This document shows positions 20,701 through 29,358 of a stretch of DNA of 64,000 nucleotides, piece after piece (the first letter of the stretch is position 1; every line of letters begins with the position of its first letter). Under the pieces are notes generated by a model. That model ran no database searches and was not told the DNA's origin. It saw only the letters and a list, made by a program, of their open reading frames with translations. Location of the stretch: NCBI RefSeq assembly GCF_002025205.1, contig NZ_CP019947.1, positions 875,501 through 939,500 on the forward strand. Direction: 5' to 3'. The stretch is from Pseudomonas sp. CC6-YY-74. GTDB lineage: Bacteria; Pseudomonadota; Gammaproteobacteria; Pseudomonadales; Pseudomonadaceae. Both the position numbers and the translations under genes were made by a program.

Positions 20701-23535
20701 CGCCCCGAGCAGCAAGCGCAAGCGTTCGCTCATGTAGTCCAGCAGCGATTGGGTGCCCATGATGCTGTTGATATTGACGGCGGTTTCACTCAGGCCGCGC
20801 AGCAGTTCGGCCTGGTGTTCGGAGTGCTGCAGCGCTTCGCGCAGGGCGCGGGTCATGCGGTTGCGCTCGCCGATGTCCTTGGCGATGGCGAACACCCCGA
20901 CGATCTGTTCGTCGATGATGATCGGCAGGTTGGTGATGTCCACTTCCAATAGTTGCCCAGCGCTGTTGCGGCAGCGAACTTCGTGGCTGTGGGCACCCCC
21001 GGTGCTGGCGGAATCGATGAAGTCCTGGATCAGTGCCAGGTCTTCGTGGAGTACCAGCATCGACATGTGTTGTCCGAGCAGTTGCGCTTCGCTGTAGCCG
21101 GAGAGCTGGCAGCCCGCCTGGTTCATGCTCTCGAAATTGCCGTTCAGGTCGAACGAGAACACCGGGTTGGGGTTGAAGGTGAACAGCGAGCGGTAACGCT
21201 GTTCACTTGCCTGCAGGCGCATGCGGTCGTGCTGGCGCTCGATGGCGATGGCAGCCAGCTGGCCGACGGTGGCCATCAGTTGCAGATGCTCGTCGCTCGG
21301 GCTGCCGGGTTGGAGGCTGTAGATAGCGAAGGTGCCGAGTACATCGCCGTGGTGGGAAATCAGCGGGATCGACCAGCAGGCACGCAGGCCATGCTGCAAG
21401 GCAATGTCACGAAACTCATGCCACAGCGGGTCGCTGCCGATGTCGTCGACGATGATCAATTGGCGGCGATACACGGCGGTGCCACAAGAGCCGACACTGG
21501 GGCCGATGGCGATGCCATGCAGTGCCTGGTTGAAGCTGTCTGGCAGGCTCGGCGTAGCGCCTTGAACTAGGTGTTTCTGCTCTTTATCGACCAGCAGCAC
21601 CGAGCACAATGTGTCGGGCGCCTGAGATTGGGCCAGCAGGCAAATGGTTTTCAGGATCTCCGGCAGCGCTTGGTCGGTGGAGATCATGCTGAGGATGTCG
21701 CGCTGGTCCTCGGCGTAGGCTTCGTTGTACACCAGGCGGGTGACGTCATGGACCACGGCAAACAGGGTGCGGTCGTTCTCCGACCAGCCTGCGGACCAGA
21801 GCAGGTGGATAATGCTGCCATCCTTGCACCGAGCGCTGTTGCGAAAGCCGTGATGGGATTCGCCGGCCATGATGGCGTCGACCGTGGCCTGAGTGCGTTC
21901 GCGGTCTTCGGCCGCGATGAATTGCAGATAAGGGCGCCCGATCAACTCTTCTGGCGAGTAGCCGAGCACCGTGCTGGCGGACGGACTGAGTTGGGTGAAG
22001 CGGCCCTGGGCGTCGATCGAGCAGAGCACGTCCATGGAGTAGTCCATGATCCGTTGATTCAGCGCCTGCAGTTCGGCCTGACGGCGCAGGCTCTGCTCAA
22101 GCGCCTGGTTGCTCAGCTGCAAGCGTTTGGAGTGCTCGATGGCCAGAAGGGCCAGGCGCTGACTGACCATGATGACGAGGCTGAAGGCCAGGCCGAACAG
22201 CACCACGATACCGGGCAAGTGGTTGCTGGTCAGGCTGGTCGTACTGGCGTCCTGGTAGCTGACCAGGCGCCAGTTGTTGGCGGTCGGCCCGAGCGGCTTG
22301 CTGGCACCGGTCAGGCTGGGCGGGTGGCTGGTTTTGTCGAACAGCACATGCTCGCCCTGGTAGATCCGTACGCCGTTGTCATTCGGCTCACTGCCCAGGC
22401 CGTCCTGCAGGGTGCGGGTAAGATCCAGGCTGGCTACCAACATCCAGTCAGGGTTGTTCGGCAAGGACAGGCGGATCGCTATCAGCCCCTGTGGTCGGTC
22501 GGCGAGGTTATACGCCTCGCTCATGTGCGGCCTGCCGTCCAGGGGGAGGAGTTCTAGCCAGGCGCGCGGGCTGGTTTGGCTGAGCAGGCTGGCCAGCTGT
22601 TCGGTTTCTGCATCGCTGCGGCCGAGCAGCCGTTGCGGGCGCAGGTGTTCATCGAACAGGGCGATCACCTCGATATCGGCAAAATCGCGCAGGTAGTTGT
22701 GGCTCTCTTGTTGCCATTGGGCGTGAGTGGGCAAATTTTCGTTGACTGCCCAATGTTCTGCTGTGCGCTGGATCAGCGAGAGACGCGTGACCAGGGTGCT
22801 GGTGATCGAGTTTTGCTGGTTGGCCAACAGCAATTCGCCTTGTCGGCTGTTCGATTCGATGTTCTGCAGAGTCAGCAGATACCAGACGCTGCAGGTGATA
22901 AGGGTGCCGAGGGCGCCGGTCAGGATGGTGCTACGCAAGAGCAAGTGATTGCGCTCGGCGGGCAGTCGAGTGAGGCAGAGCAGCGCAAGGCCCGTGGACA
23001 CGCCGAACATATTGGCTGGGCGGCTGATGCTGGTGTTGTAACCCAGGCGCCAGGCATCGAACGCCGGCAGCCAGGATGACAGCAGCGACAGGCCGGCCAG
23101 CGCCAGCGTTGCGCCGCCGATGATACAGTTCAGGCGCTGGCCTTTGCTGCCCCACTGGCTGCTCAGCAGGGCAATGCCGAGCAGGCAGAACAGCAGGGCC
23201 AGGGAGCTGCGCATGCGCTGATAACCGCTGATCAGCGATTGGTCTTGCGCCGAGCTGCCGCTCAGCAGGTTGTGCGCCAGGCTGTAGAGCGCTAGTCCGA
23301 GCAGCAGGCTGAGGGTCAAATTGGCCAGGCGGGGCTTTTGCTGGATGCAGCCCAGAAGCCCAAGGCCGAGCAACAGCCCTGCCAGGGCGCTGTCCGGCAG
23401 GAGCACAACCTGAGGGGCGTTGGGCTGCCACACGAACAGGTAATCCAGCAGGCTGATGCCGCTGAGGGCCAGAATGGTGAAGGCCAGAATGTGCAGATAG
23501 GCTTGGTAAATCAGATGGCGGGTCTTGATGTTCAT
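17779..23535 (-). CDS. membrane PAS/GAF-GGDEF-EAL-receiver hybrid
   Basis: This 1918-residue protein begins with several hydrophobic helices (about 1-215), a probable periplasmic sensor region, and a further helix near 450. PAS and GAF domains alternate over about 490-1330, with segments such as QGRFTQLSPSASTVLGYSPE and FRKDGTPFWNDLYIAPVPDE. A GGDEF domain has the intact site RLGGDEF, and an EAL domain starts GYEALLRW. A C-terminal receiver follows, with LLLDDEEN and the acceptor region ILSDQRMPEMDG. Both catalytic motifs look intact, so it may make or degrade cyclic di-GMP. It is the last and largest gene of a four-gene leftward operon. A receiver placed after EAL is unusual and may take phosphate from the kinase encoded first in the operon. 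Confidence 0.92.
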   Translation of the reverse strand: MNIKTRHLIYQAYLHILAFTILALSGISLLDYLFVWQPNAPQVVLLPDSALAGLLLGLGLLGCIQQKPRLANLTLSLLLGLALYSLAHNLLSGSSAQDQSLISGYQRMRSSLALLFCLLGIALLSSQWGSKGQRLNCIIGGATLALAGLSLLSSWLPAFDAWRLGYNTSISRPANMFGVSTGLALLCLTRLPAERNHLLLRSTILTGALGTLITCSVWYLLTLQNIESNSRQGELLLANQQNSITSTLVTRLSLIQRTAEHWAVNENLPTHAQWQQESHNYLRDFADIEVIALFDEHLRPQRLLGRSDAETEQLASLLSQTSPRAWLELLPLDGRPHMSEAYNLADRPQGLIAIRLSLPNNPDWMLVASLDLTRTLQDGLGSEPNDNGVRIYQGEHVLFDKTSHPPSLTGASKPLGPTANNWRLVSYQDASTTSLTSNHLPGIVVLFGLAFSLVIMVSQRLALLAIEHSKRLQLSNQALEQSLRRQAELQALNQRIMDYSMDVLCSIDAQGRFTQLSPSASTVLGYSPEELIGRPYLQFIAAEDRERTQATVDAIMAGESHHGFRNSARCKDGSIIHLLWSAGWSENDRTLFAVVHDVTRLVYNEAYAEDQRDILSMISTDQALPEILKTICLLAQSQAPDTLCSVLLVDKEQKHLVQGATPSLPDSFNQALHGIAIGPSVGSCGTAVYRRQLIIVDDIGSDPLWHEFRDIALQHGLRACWSIPLISHHGDVLGTFAIYSLQPGSPSDEHLQLMATVGQLAAIAIERQHDRMRLQASEQRYRSLFTFNPNPVFSFDLNGNFESMNQAGCQLSGYSEAQLLGQHMSMLVLHEDLALIQDFIDSASTGGAHSHEVRCRNSAGQLLEVDITNLPIIIDEQIVGVFAIAKDIGERNRMTRALREALQHSEHQAELLRGLSETAVNINSIMGTQSLLDYMSERLRLLLGAHQSGMSLNRDDNWAESVNAVSLSEKYAAGHNAANPFGDSAIRTLTGETKQPTLLTQAELQQHPGWPELSGADNHRPPLRGLLAVPLSDHRGAHFGLLQLSDKYTGEFDSDDLAIAQQFAQMAVAVLENNRLMQAVITGERRLQTQLEFTSAITNSIAEGLLAVDRQGLLSFVNPTAAELLGQPAQVLLGQALASYLPLALNDSEHNQRTSSYHGEIRLALKSQGERYIAYDSAPLLDDDVPQGWVVAFRDITPQKEADKQLRLLKRSLEASYNGALICDALAADQPIIYVNPAFERITGYSAAEAIGQNCRFLQGSEHAQAGINEIRQGLAEQRDSHVVLRNFRKDGTPFWNDLYIAPVPDEEGNITHFIGVQNDISEQKRYESELAYNASHDVLTGLPNRSLLEDRLRQGCQISRRYKHRLAVMFIDLDGFKPINDSMGHGAGDLILVEVARRMNQQVRPGDSVARLGGDEFIAILPDLAREEDALLVAERIMESIARPYTVGGVDLHITASIGITLNDGSIEQPMQLIQQADLAMYKAKQQGRNNVQWYTEDLNQKVSERVTLRNEIQKAIDSEAFELYYQPQIDSHSGRVIGYEALLRWQHAEQGFISPAQFVPIAEDTGQIIPLSEWVLKTACRDARWLLDQGFDGAVMAVNISPVQFQRANFVEFVRSILAQSKLPAELLELEITESVLLANAERAIFTLHALKDLGVRIAIDDFGTGFSSLNYLKRLPIGKIKIDRSFIQDVISDRHDAAITQGIISMAHHLQLKVIAEGVETEEQVAFLKKSHCDEFQGYYFARPIPLAALQHYLQQQRAKDRRPAADSVAASSTQTLLLLDDEENILRALSRVLRRDGYHVLTANRAQDAFALLAKHEVQVILSDQRMPEMDGTAFFSRVKDLYPETIRIVLSGYTDLTSVTEAINQGAIYKFLTKPWDDTQLRATVAQAFQHHELAQPKDHNPAPKDNPAPRID

Positions 23536-23578
23536 CCTCGCGTCCTTATCGATCTGCGCCGGGTAGCGCGGATGATCA

Positions 23579-24121
23579 TCAGTTGGCTTGTGCGTTGTCC
23601 AGTTCGTCGATCAGCACTGAACCATCGCTGTCGCGGCGTACTCGGGTAAGGCCTGGATGTTCGACCTCCAGGCGCAGCAATTCCTGCTGCTGGCGATCGA
23701 GGGCGCTTTGTTGTTGGCGCACCTGCATAAGCAGGCGCTGGTTTTCATCGCGCAGGAGAAACAGGTCGATGGCACCACGCAAAGCGACCTCGATCTCGAA
23801 GTCTTCCCAGGGTTTGGCGATGAAGCGGTAGACCTCCGCCTGGTTGATCGCTTGCATCATCGTATTGCGGTCGCAATGACCGGTCAGCAATATACGCATG
23901 GCATTGGGCTGACGCTGCTTGGCGAATTGCAGGTAGGTGACGCCGTCCAGGTGCGGCATCTTGAAGTCGGAGACGATCACCGCGTATTCATGCTCGGTCA
24001 GCGCATCCAGGGCTTCCTGTACGTCGCTGTAGGCATGCACTTCCCAGTCGTGAGGGCGCAGCACCCGCTGTAGTGCCTTGAGAATCTGCGGTTCGTCATC
24101 CAGCAGTTGAATCTTGATCAT
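23579..24121 (-). CDS. receiver domain protein with coiled-coil tail
   Basis: This 180-residue protein has a receiver domain over residues 1-125: the acidic pocket LLDDEPQ, phosphoacceptor Asp52 in VIVSDFKMPHLDG, and the conserved lysine in FIAKPWEDFEIE. The receiver type (NxAxxYRFIxKPW) matches those seen in the neighbouring REC-HD protein and in the large hybrid. The tail contains a short coiled coil rich in Gln and Leu (ENQRLLMQVRQQQSALDRQQ) and no DNA-binding or enzyme domain. It starts four bases inside the end of the preceding gene, so the two are translationally coupled. It is probably a phosphate relay or partner protein within this operon. Confidence 0.9.
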   Translation of the reverse strand: MIKIQLLDDEPQILKALQRVLRPHDWEVHAYSDVQEALDALTEHEYAVIVSDFKMPHLDGVTYLQFAKQRQPNAMRILLTGHCDRNTMMQAINQAEVYRFIAKPWEDFEIEVALRGAIDLFLLRDENQRLLMQVRQQQSALDRQQQELLRLEVEHPGLTRVRRDSDGSVLIDELDNAQAN

Positions 24122-25461
24122 GGCGTCTTCTCCATGGCGAGCGTGGCATCCTCGACGGTGCGGACAAACAGGGTGTAGTGGCCACTTTCACTGGCTTCGA
24201 AGGCGATCAGCTTGTCGATTAACAGAGCGGTCAGCGGCTTGCCCTCATTGAGCAGCAGCATGCCATTGTCGGCCTGCAGGTTGCGCGCCAGCACCATGCC
24301 AGGCTCCAGGCGGCGGGTATCCAGGGCGAGAATGCTCGGGTCGGCGAGGGTGATGTCCGGTGCCAGTTCGGTGCAGAGGTTGATGAACTGCTCGCACAGC
24401 TGCGGATCGTAAAGGCGTCCGCTGTATTTGTTGATCAGCAACAGGGCTTCATCGCGGTTTAGTCTGCGCTCGAGAATGCTGCCGCGCTGCAATTCGATGA
24501 AATCCACGGCCAGTTTCAGCAGGCGTGAGCCGAAAGGCGTGGCTTCGCCCTTGAGGTGGTCGGGGAAGCCGCTGCCATCCCAGCGCTCCTGGTGATGACG
24601 GATCAGGCGGGCCGCATCCTGTAGCGGCTCCAGGGTCATCAGCAAATTCTCACCCTGAACCGGGTACTGCCGGTAGCGCTCGCGCTCCTGCTTGTAGAGC
24701 AGGTCGGAGGGGCGGCTGAGCAGTTGATCGTCCCAGGTCAGCTTGCCGATATTGTAGAGTGCGGCGGCCATGGTCAGGTCGCGGCTGGGGGCGGCGTCGA
24801 GGCCGTGAAATTCGGCATAGGCGCGAACCAGGGCAATGACTTGGGTATTGGTCTGTTTGTCCTTGGGGATGCGTTGGTTGACCAGGCTGGAGAACACCTC
24901 GGTCGCCGTCACATAGCTGCGCTTGAGCTCCTCGTAAGCCAGGTCGAGCATGTCGGCGGTCTGCTCCAGCTCGGCGGTGCGCGCCATGACCCGCTGTTCC
25001 AGGGTTTCGTTAAGCTCCTGCAGGCGCTGGTTTTGTTCCAGACTCAGCGCTTCCAGGCGCACTCGCTCGCGCTCCGAGTGTTGATAGGCCAGGGCTTGGC
25101 GCATGGTCAGGCGCAGTTCGTCGTCATCCCAGGGCTTGCTGATATAGCGGTAGATCTGCCCCTGGTTGATGGCGCGAATGGTGGTGCTGATATCGGCGTA
25201 GCCGGTGAGCAGGATGCGCATGGTCTCGGGCCAGTGCTTCTGCACTTCGGCCAGCAGGGTTGCGCCGTCCATGCCCGGCATACGGGCGTCAGAAATCACC
25301 AGGTCGATCGGTTGGCTGCGCAGTATCTCCAGCGCCTGCTCGCCGCCATTGGCGATCTGCACGCTATAGGCTTCGCCCCTGAGCACGCGGCGTAGGCTGC
25401 TGAGAATGTTCTCTTCGTCGTCGACCAGAAGGACGTTGGCGATGCTGTTCGGTTCATTCAT
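24118..25461 (-). CDS. receiver-HD protein with degenerate HD-GYP site
   Basis: The 447 residues comprise an N-terminal receiver (LLVDDEENIL, acceptor Asp58 in VISDARMPGMDG), a coiled coil (about 125-180), and an HD-type domain (about 185-350). In active HD-GYP phosphodiesterases the metal site begins HDIGK; here the same place reads YNIGK (236-240), so the HD dyad is lost. The later motif is HHQERWDGSGFP (289-300), with GFP in place of GYP. The fold is recognisable, but cyclic-di-GMP hydrolysis is doubtful. The ATG at 25461 has AAGGAGG upstream and overlaps the end of the kinase gene by eight bases. The longer frame to 25569 lies inside the kinase gene and is not the start. Confidence 0.88.
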   Translation of the reverse strand: MNEPNSIANVLLVDDEENILSSLRRVLRGEAYSVQIANGGEQALEILRSQPIDLVISDARMPGMDGATLLAEVQKHWPETMRILLTGYADISTTIRAINQGQIYRYISKPWDDDELRLTMRQALAYQHSERERVRLEALSLEQNQRLQELNETLEQRVMARTAELEQTADMLDLAYEELKRSYVTATEVFSSLVNQRIPKDKQTNTQVIALVRAYAEFHGLDAAPSRDLTMAAALYNIGKLTWDDQLLSRPSDLLYKQERERYRQYPVQGENLLMTLEPLQDAARLIRHHQERWDGSGFPDHLKGEATPFGSRLLKLAVDFIELQRGSILERRLNRDEALLLINKYSGRLYDPQLCEQFINLCTELAPDITLADPSILALDTRRLEPGMVLARNLQADNGMLLLNEGKPLTALLIDKLIAFEASESGHYTLFVRTVEDATLAMEKTP

Positions 25462-26749
25462 GGTGATCGGCATCCTCCTTGATCGGTGGCCGGGTTGGCT
25501 GCTGGGCCGGTAACCAGACACGAAAGCGCGTGCCCTGGCCAGGCGTGCTGAAAACCTCGATGCGCCCATTGTGCTTGCGCACGATGTTATAAGACAGCGA
25601 CAAGCCGAGGCCGGTGCCTTTACCCACCGGTTTGGTGGTGAAGAAGGGTTCGTAGATACGGTTGAGCAGGTGCGGCGCGATGCCTTGGCCGGTATCCTCC
25701 ACTTCCAGCCAGACCCATTCGCCTTGCTGCCCGCTGCGCAGGGTGATGCGGCCGAACTGCTCGATGGCGTGGGCGGCGTTGACCAGCAGGTTCATCATGA
25801 CCTGGTTGATTTGCGAGGGCATGCATTCCACCGCAGGTAGCTGGCCGTATTCCTTGACCACTTCGGCCTTGTACCTGAGCTCGTTATTGACCACGTTAAG
25901 GGTGGTGTCGAGGCCGCGATGCAGGTCGGCGAGGCGGAATTCATCCTCCTCGAAATGGGAAAAATCCTTGAGCGCGGTACTGATCTTCTTGACCTGCTCG
26001 ATGCCATCCTCGGACTCAGCGATTAGTGCCTCGACATCATTGCGGATGTAGGCGTACTCCAGACTGCGCTTTAGCTGGCGTACCTCGTCGAGGCTGGCGG
26101 CGCCATCCACTGCATCGATGATGCGCAGCAGATCATGGACGTAGCCGGCGAGGGTCTGCAGGTTGGAGCACACATAACCGATCGGGCTATTGATCTCATG
26201 CGCCACGCCGGCAGCGAGCTGGCCGATGGCCGCAAGCTTTTCCGACTGCATGAGCTGGGCATTGGCTTTTTCCAGCGTTGTGATCAGTCGTTCCTGCTCG
26301 ACCTGCTTGCTGCTCAAGCTATGCAGGGCGGCATCCAGCTGGTTGTTGTCGCGGGCGAGTTTGCTGCTGTCGTACAGCAGTAAACCAAATAGCTGCTGGT
26401 CATCGCTGCGCTTGAAAGGAAACAGCAGGGTGCTTTGCAGCATCAACGGGGCCGGTTCCCCGGACGTGTCGAATGGCAGTTGAATCAGGTAGGGGGGGTC
26501 GTGCCACTCGGTGTAGACATGCTCGCCCTGATCACGGGCCAAGACCAGCATCTCGCTCAGGCAGAGGGTGTCGGCTTCCGGGAATATGAGGGCCAGTGGC
26601 TGTTGCAGCGCTAGCTCAAGCCGCTTGCCGCTACACTGGGTAACGACGTTGTTCCAGTACTGAATGCGCAGCTCGGCATCGAGGATGATCACGCCGATTT
26701 CGATGTGCTCAACAAGAGCAGAGGCCAATTCACGTTGGCGGCTATCCAT
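25454..26749 (-). CDS. PAS-domain sensor histidine kinase
   Basis: This is a 431-residue soluble kinase. An N-terminal PAS-like sensor (EIGVIILDAELRIQYWNNVV) leads through a coiled coil (about 130-170) to a HisKA region with His184 in AAGVAHEINSPIGYV. The ATPase domain has the N box QVMMNLLVNAAHAIEQF, the G1 box EDTGQGIAPH and the G2 box GKGTGLGLSLSYNIV. There is no signal peptide or membrane helix, so it senses a cytoplasmic or membrane-proximal signal. GGAG lies seven bases before the ATG. It is the first gene of the leftward operon and its likely targets are the three downstream receiver proteins. Confidence 0.92.
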   Translation of the reverse strand: MDSRQRELASALVEHIEIGVIILDAELRIQYWNNVVTQCSGKRLELALQQPLALIFPEADTLCLSEMLVLARDQGEHVYTEWHDPPYLIQLPFDTSGEPAPLMLQSTLLFPFKRSDDQQLFGLLLYDSSKLARDNNQLDAALHSLSSKQVEQERLITTLEKANAQLMQSEKLAAIGQLAAGVAHEINSPIGYVCSNLQTLAGYVHDLLRIIDAVDGAASLDEVRQLKRSLEYAYIRNDVEALIAESEDGIEQVKKISTALKDFSHFEEDEFRLADLHRGLDTTLNVVNNELRYKAEVVKEYGQLPAVECMPSQINQVMMNLLVNAAHAIEQFGRITLRSGQQGEWVWLEVEDTGQGIAPHLLNRIYEPFFTTKPVGKGTGLGLSLSYNIVRKHNGRIEVFSTPGQGTRFRVWLPAQQPTRPPIKEDADHHE

Positions 26750-26907
26750 GGCGAGCTCCGCTTGGCGACCAGGCTGGGAGTTGTTGGTGTTACCTGGGGT
26801 GCGTTTTGTAATTCGTCATTTAGCCTTTTTTTTGACGTCGAAATTATGGCGTTGATAGGCGTTCGCTGCCACACTTATTTTAATCACTCTGCCACTCAGG
26901 TTCGCCC

Positions 26908-27606
26908 ATGGTGCAGCCCGCAATCGATGATTCGATTATCCAGTATTATTTCGAGTTCGCCGACGGCCGCAGTTGGCAGCATAAGGTCGATTTGACGGCG
27001 CTACCCGGCGCGCCGGACGAAGCGCTTCCAGACTGGGCGCGCCTCGAATTCGAGCAATGCGGACATTGTCCGCTGCGTGATGCAGACACCTCCTACTGCC
27101 CCTTCGCCGTAGCGTTGGTGAAGCCTGTTGAGGTGTTGGCGCAGATGCCTTCCTATGAGGAGGTGGCTGTGCGGGTGCTGTGGCGGGGCCGGGATATCCG
27201 TCAGCGTACCTCGCTGCAGCGCGCTTTCGGTTCGCTGCTTGGTGTGCTGGGAGCCGCTTCGGGCTGTCCATACACGCGACAGCTTAAAGCCATGGCCTGG
27301 TTTCACCTGCCGTTCAGCGGCACCGACGAAACCCTGTACCGGGTATTCGGCACTTACCTGCTTGGACAATACCTGCGCCAACAGCGTGGCATGAGTGCGG
27401 ACTGGTCGCTGACCGACTTGCGTGAGGTGTATCGCAACTTGCGCCTGGTCAATCTGGGAATGACTGCGCGGCTGCGCGCCGCGGCCGGCGAAGATTCGGG
27501 GCCCAATGGCATGATCCTGCTCGATTTGCTGGCGGCCGATACCCTGTATTCACTGGATCAGTACGAGGGTGAGCTGGATCGCTTCTTCGAGACGTTTTTC
27601 GAGTAA
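26908..27606 (+). CDS. conserved-looking protein of unknown function with Cys cluster
   Basis: This is a 232-residue soluble protein, divergent from the kinase operon with 158 bases between starts. It begins IDDSIIQYYFEFADGRSW, then has the cysteine pattern FEQCGHCPLRDADTSYCPF (C-x2-C-x9-C), and another cysteine in AASGCPYTRQLKAMAWFH. The pattern could bind a metal or a cluster. The second half is helical (YLLGQYLRQQRGM, LREVYRNLRLVNLGMTARLR) and ends acidic. I do not recognise a named family. Divergence from a sensor kinase operon suggests a role in the same signalling pathway, by context only. Confidence 0.75.
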   Translation: MVQPAIDDSIIQYYFEFADGRSWQHKVDLTALPGAPDEALPDWARLEFEQCGHCPLRDADTSYCPFAVALVKPVEVLAQMPSYEEVAVRVLWRGRDIRQRTSLQRAFGSLLGVLGAASGCPYTRQLKAMAWFHLPFSGTDETLYRVFGTYLLGQYLRQQRGMSADWSLTDLREVYRNLRLVNLGMTARLRAAAGEDSGPNGMILLDLLAADTLYSLDQYEGELDRFFETFFE

Positions 27607-27712
27607 GCCCGAGCTGGGAGAGGGATCAGTTCTGTAGGAGATCCCCCGTCGTCCAGACGCCGCGCTGTCGCGCAGCAAACTGGAGGCAATGGTGTCTGTC
27701 GGCTTGTGGGTA

Positions 27713-27784
27713 CCTGTAGGAGCGGGGGGGACGCCCAGTGCCATGCCCGCGATGGGTTTCGCGGGCATGGCCCGCTCCTACAGG
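27713..27784. repeat. Pseudomonas REP palindrome
   Basis: The outer arms CCTGTAGGAGCGGG (27713-27726) and CCCGCTCCTACAGG (27771-27784) are perfect reverse complements. The inner arms CCATGCCCGC (27741-27750) and GCGGGCATGG (27761-27770) are too. This is the typical Pseudomonas REP/BIME sequence. It lies in the 311-base gap 27607-27917, which otherwise holds an AT-rich stretch near 27785-27830 and no gene. Confidence 0.9.
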
Positions 27785-27917
27785 GCTTTGTGTATATTTA
27801 ATTTATATATATAAAACAATGAGTTATTTTTTGTTTGATGAGAGTCGTCCTGCCTCTCCGCCGGCAAAACGATTCCTGCGGACTCAACCATCACCTGCTA
27901 GTAGCGGAGGCGTTGAG

Positions 27918-28736
27918 TCAGGGGCGGTGTTCACGCAGTTCGGCGATTTCTGCGCGCAGGGCTTTCAGTTCATCGAGCAGCAATTGTTCGGTTTTCGAGG
28001 GCGGCGCCTGGAGGGCTTCCTGGTCGTGGGTAGCTTGCATGGCATTGACCACTACCGCGATGAACAGGTTGAGCATCATGAAGGTGGCGATCAGGATGAA
28101 GGGCAGAAAGTACATCCAGGCCAACGGGAACTGTTCCATTACCGGGCGTACGATACCCATCGACCAGCTTTCCAGGGTCATCACCTGGAACAGGGTGTAG
28201 AGGCTGGCACCGAGGCTGCCGAACCATTGCGGAAAAGCCTCGCCGAACAGTTGGGTAGCCATTACCGCCGCCACGTAGAACACCAGGCTAAGGAGCATGG
28301 CGATGCTGCCCATGCCCGGCAGCGAAGACAGCAGAGCCTGTACCACCCGGCGCATATTAGGGTTGATCGAGATCAGCCGCAAAACGCGCAAAACCCTCAG
28401 TGCGCGCAGCACGGCGAATGGTCCACTGGCTGGCACCAGGGCGATACCCACCACCAGGCAATCGAATACCGCCCAGGGATCGCGTAGCAGGCTGGCGCCG
28501 CGGGCAATGAAGCGCAGTGCCAGTTCGAGGATGAACAAGCCGAGTATCAGCTTGTCCAGTGCCTGCAACACGCTGCCCCAGTCGGCCATCAGGCTTGGCG
28601 AGGTTTCCATGCCGAGGATTGCCGCATTGAGGATGATCAGGGCGGTCACCAGGCGGGTGATGCCTGGGCTTTCCATCAGGTCGGCCAGGCGCTCGCGCCA
28701 AGTGCCGTAGCTCGGGGTCAGGATATTTTCGGGCAT
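27918..28736 (-). CDS. voltage-gated sodium channel (BacNav/NaChBac-like)
   Basis: This 272-residue inner-membrane protein has six transmembrane helices. The fourth carries regularly spaced charges, LRALRVLRVLRL, with Arg111, 114, 117 and 120: a voltage sensor. The pore loop reads LFQVMTLESWSMGIVRPVM, with the filter TLESW at 187-191, the sodium-selective sequence known from NaChBac and NavAb; potassium channels would show TVGYG. The C terminus (about 248-270) is a short coiled coil rich in Leu and Glu, typical of tetrameric BacNav channels. It begins two bases after the apt stop and is probably co-transcribed with apt. A role in marine sodium homeostasis or motility is inference. Confidence 0.9.
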   Translation of the reverse strand: MPENILTPSYGTWRERLADLMESPGITRLVTALIILNAAILGMETSPSLMADWGSVLQALDKLILGLFILELALRFIARGASLLRDPWAVFDCLVVGIALVPASGPFAVLRALRVLRVLRLISINPNMRRVVQALLSSLPGMGSIAMLLSLVFYVAAVMATQLFGEAFPQWFGSLGASLYTLFQVMTLESWSMGIVRPVMEQFPLAWMYFLPFILIATFMMLNLFIAVVVNAMQATHDQEALQAPPSKTEQLLLDELKALRAEIAELREHRP

Positions 28737-28738
28737 GA

Positions 28739-29287
28739 TTAGCGGTCGTCGAGGGCGAAGGCGGTGAGGGTAAAGGTTGGAATGCCGATGTCTTGCAGTT
28801 TTTCCGAGCCGCCCAGTTCAGGCAGGTCGATGATAGCGGCGGCTTCATAAATGCTTGCGCCCATGCGCCGCACCAGTTGTGCAGCCGCCAGCAGGGTACC
28901 GCCGGTGGCGATCAGGTCGTCGAACATGAGTATCTGGTCGCCTTCGCAGAGGCTGTCGGCGTGCACTTCGAGAAAGGCCTCGCCGTACTCGCTCTGGTAG
29001 CTCTCGCGCAGCACGTCGCCTGGCAATTTGCCCTGCTTGCGAAACAGGATTAGCGGCTTGTTCAGTTCATAGGCCATGATCGAGCCAATCAGGAAGCCGC
29101 GGGCATCGAGGGCGCCGATATGGCTGAACTCGGCTTCGACGTAGCGTTGGATAAAGCTATCGGCGACCATGCGCAGGGCGCGTGGCGACTGCAGTAGCGG
29201 GGTGATGTCACGAAAAGTCACCCCAGGCTTGGGGAAGTCGGCGATCGGGCGGATCAAGGTTTTGATACTGAATTCGTCGAAAATCAT
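28739..29287 (-). CDS. apt: adenine phosphoribosyltransferase
   Basis: This enzyme salvages adenine to AMP using PRPP in the cytoplasm. The 182 residues match family length and show the start [20 protein letters not shown], the segment [18 protein letters not shown], the KQGKLPGD loop, and the PRPP-binding motif [17 protein letters not shown]. It lies 71 bases downstream of anr on the same strand, the same order as in P. aeruginosa, and is followed by the sodium channel gene. Confidence 0.96.
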   Translation of the reverse strand: MIFDEFSIKTLIRPIADFPKPGVTFRDITPLLQSPRALRMVADSFIQRYVEAEFSHIGALDARGFLIGSIMAYELNKPLILFRKQGKLPGDVLRESYQSEYGEAFLEVHADSLCEGDQILMFDDLIATGGTLLAAAQLVRRMGASIYEAAAIIDLPELGGSEKLQDIGIPTFTLTAFALDDR

Positions 29288-29358
29288 CGTGAGAGTCCTG
29301 CCGCTGACTGAAGTAGGCGCAAGGCGCCGGCTGTTGGCGACCGACGCTCATGCTTCGG

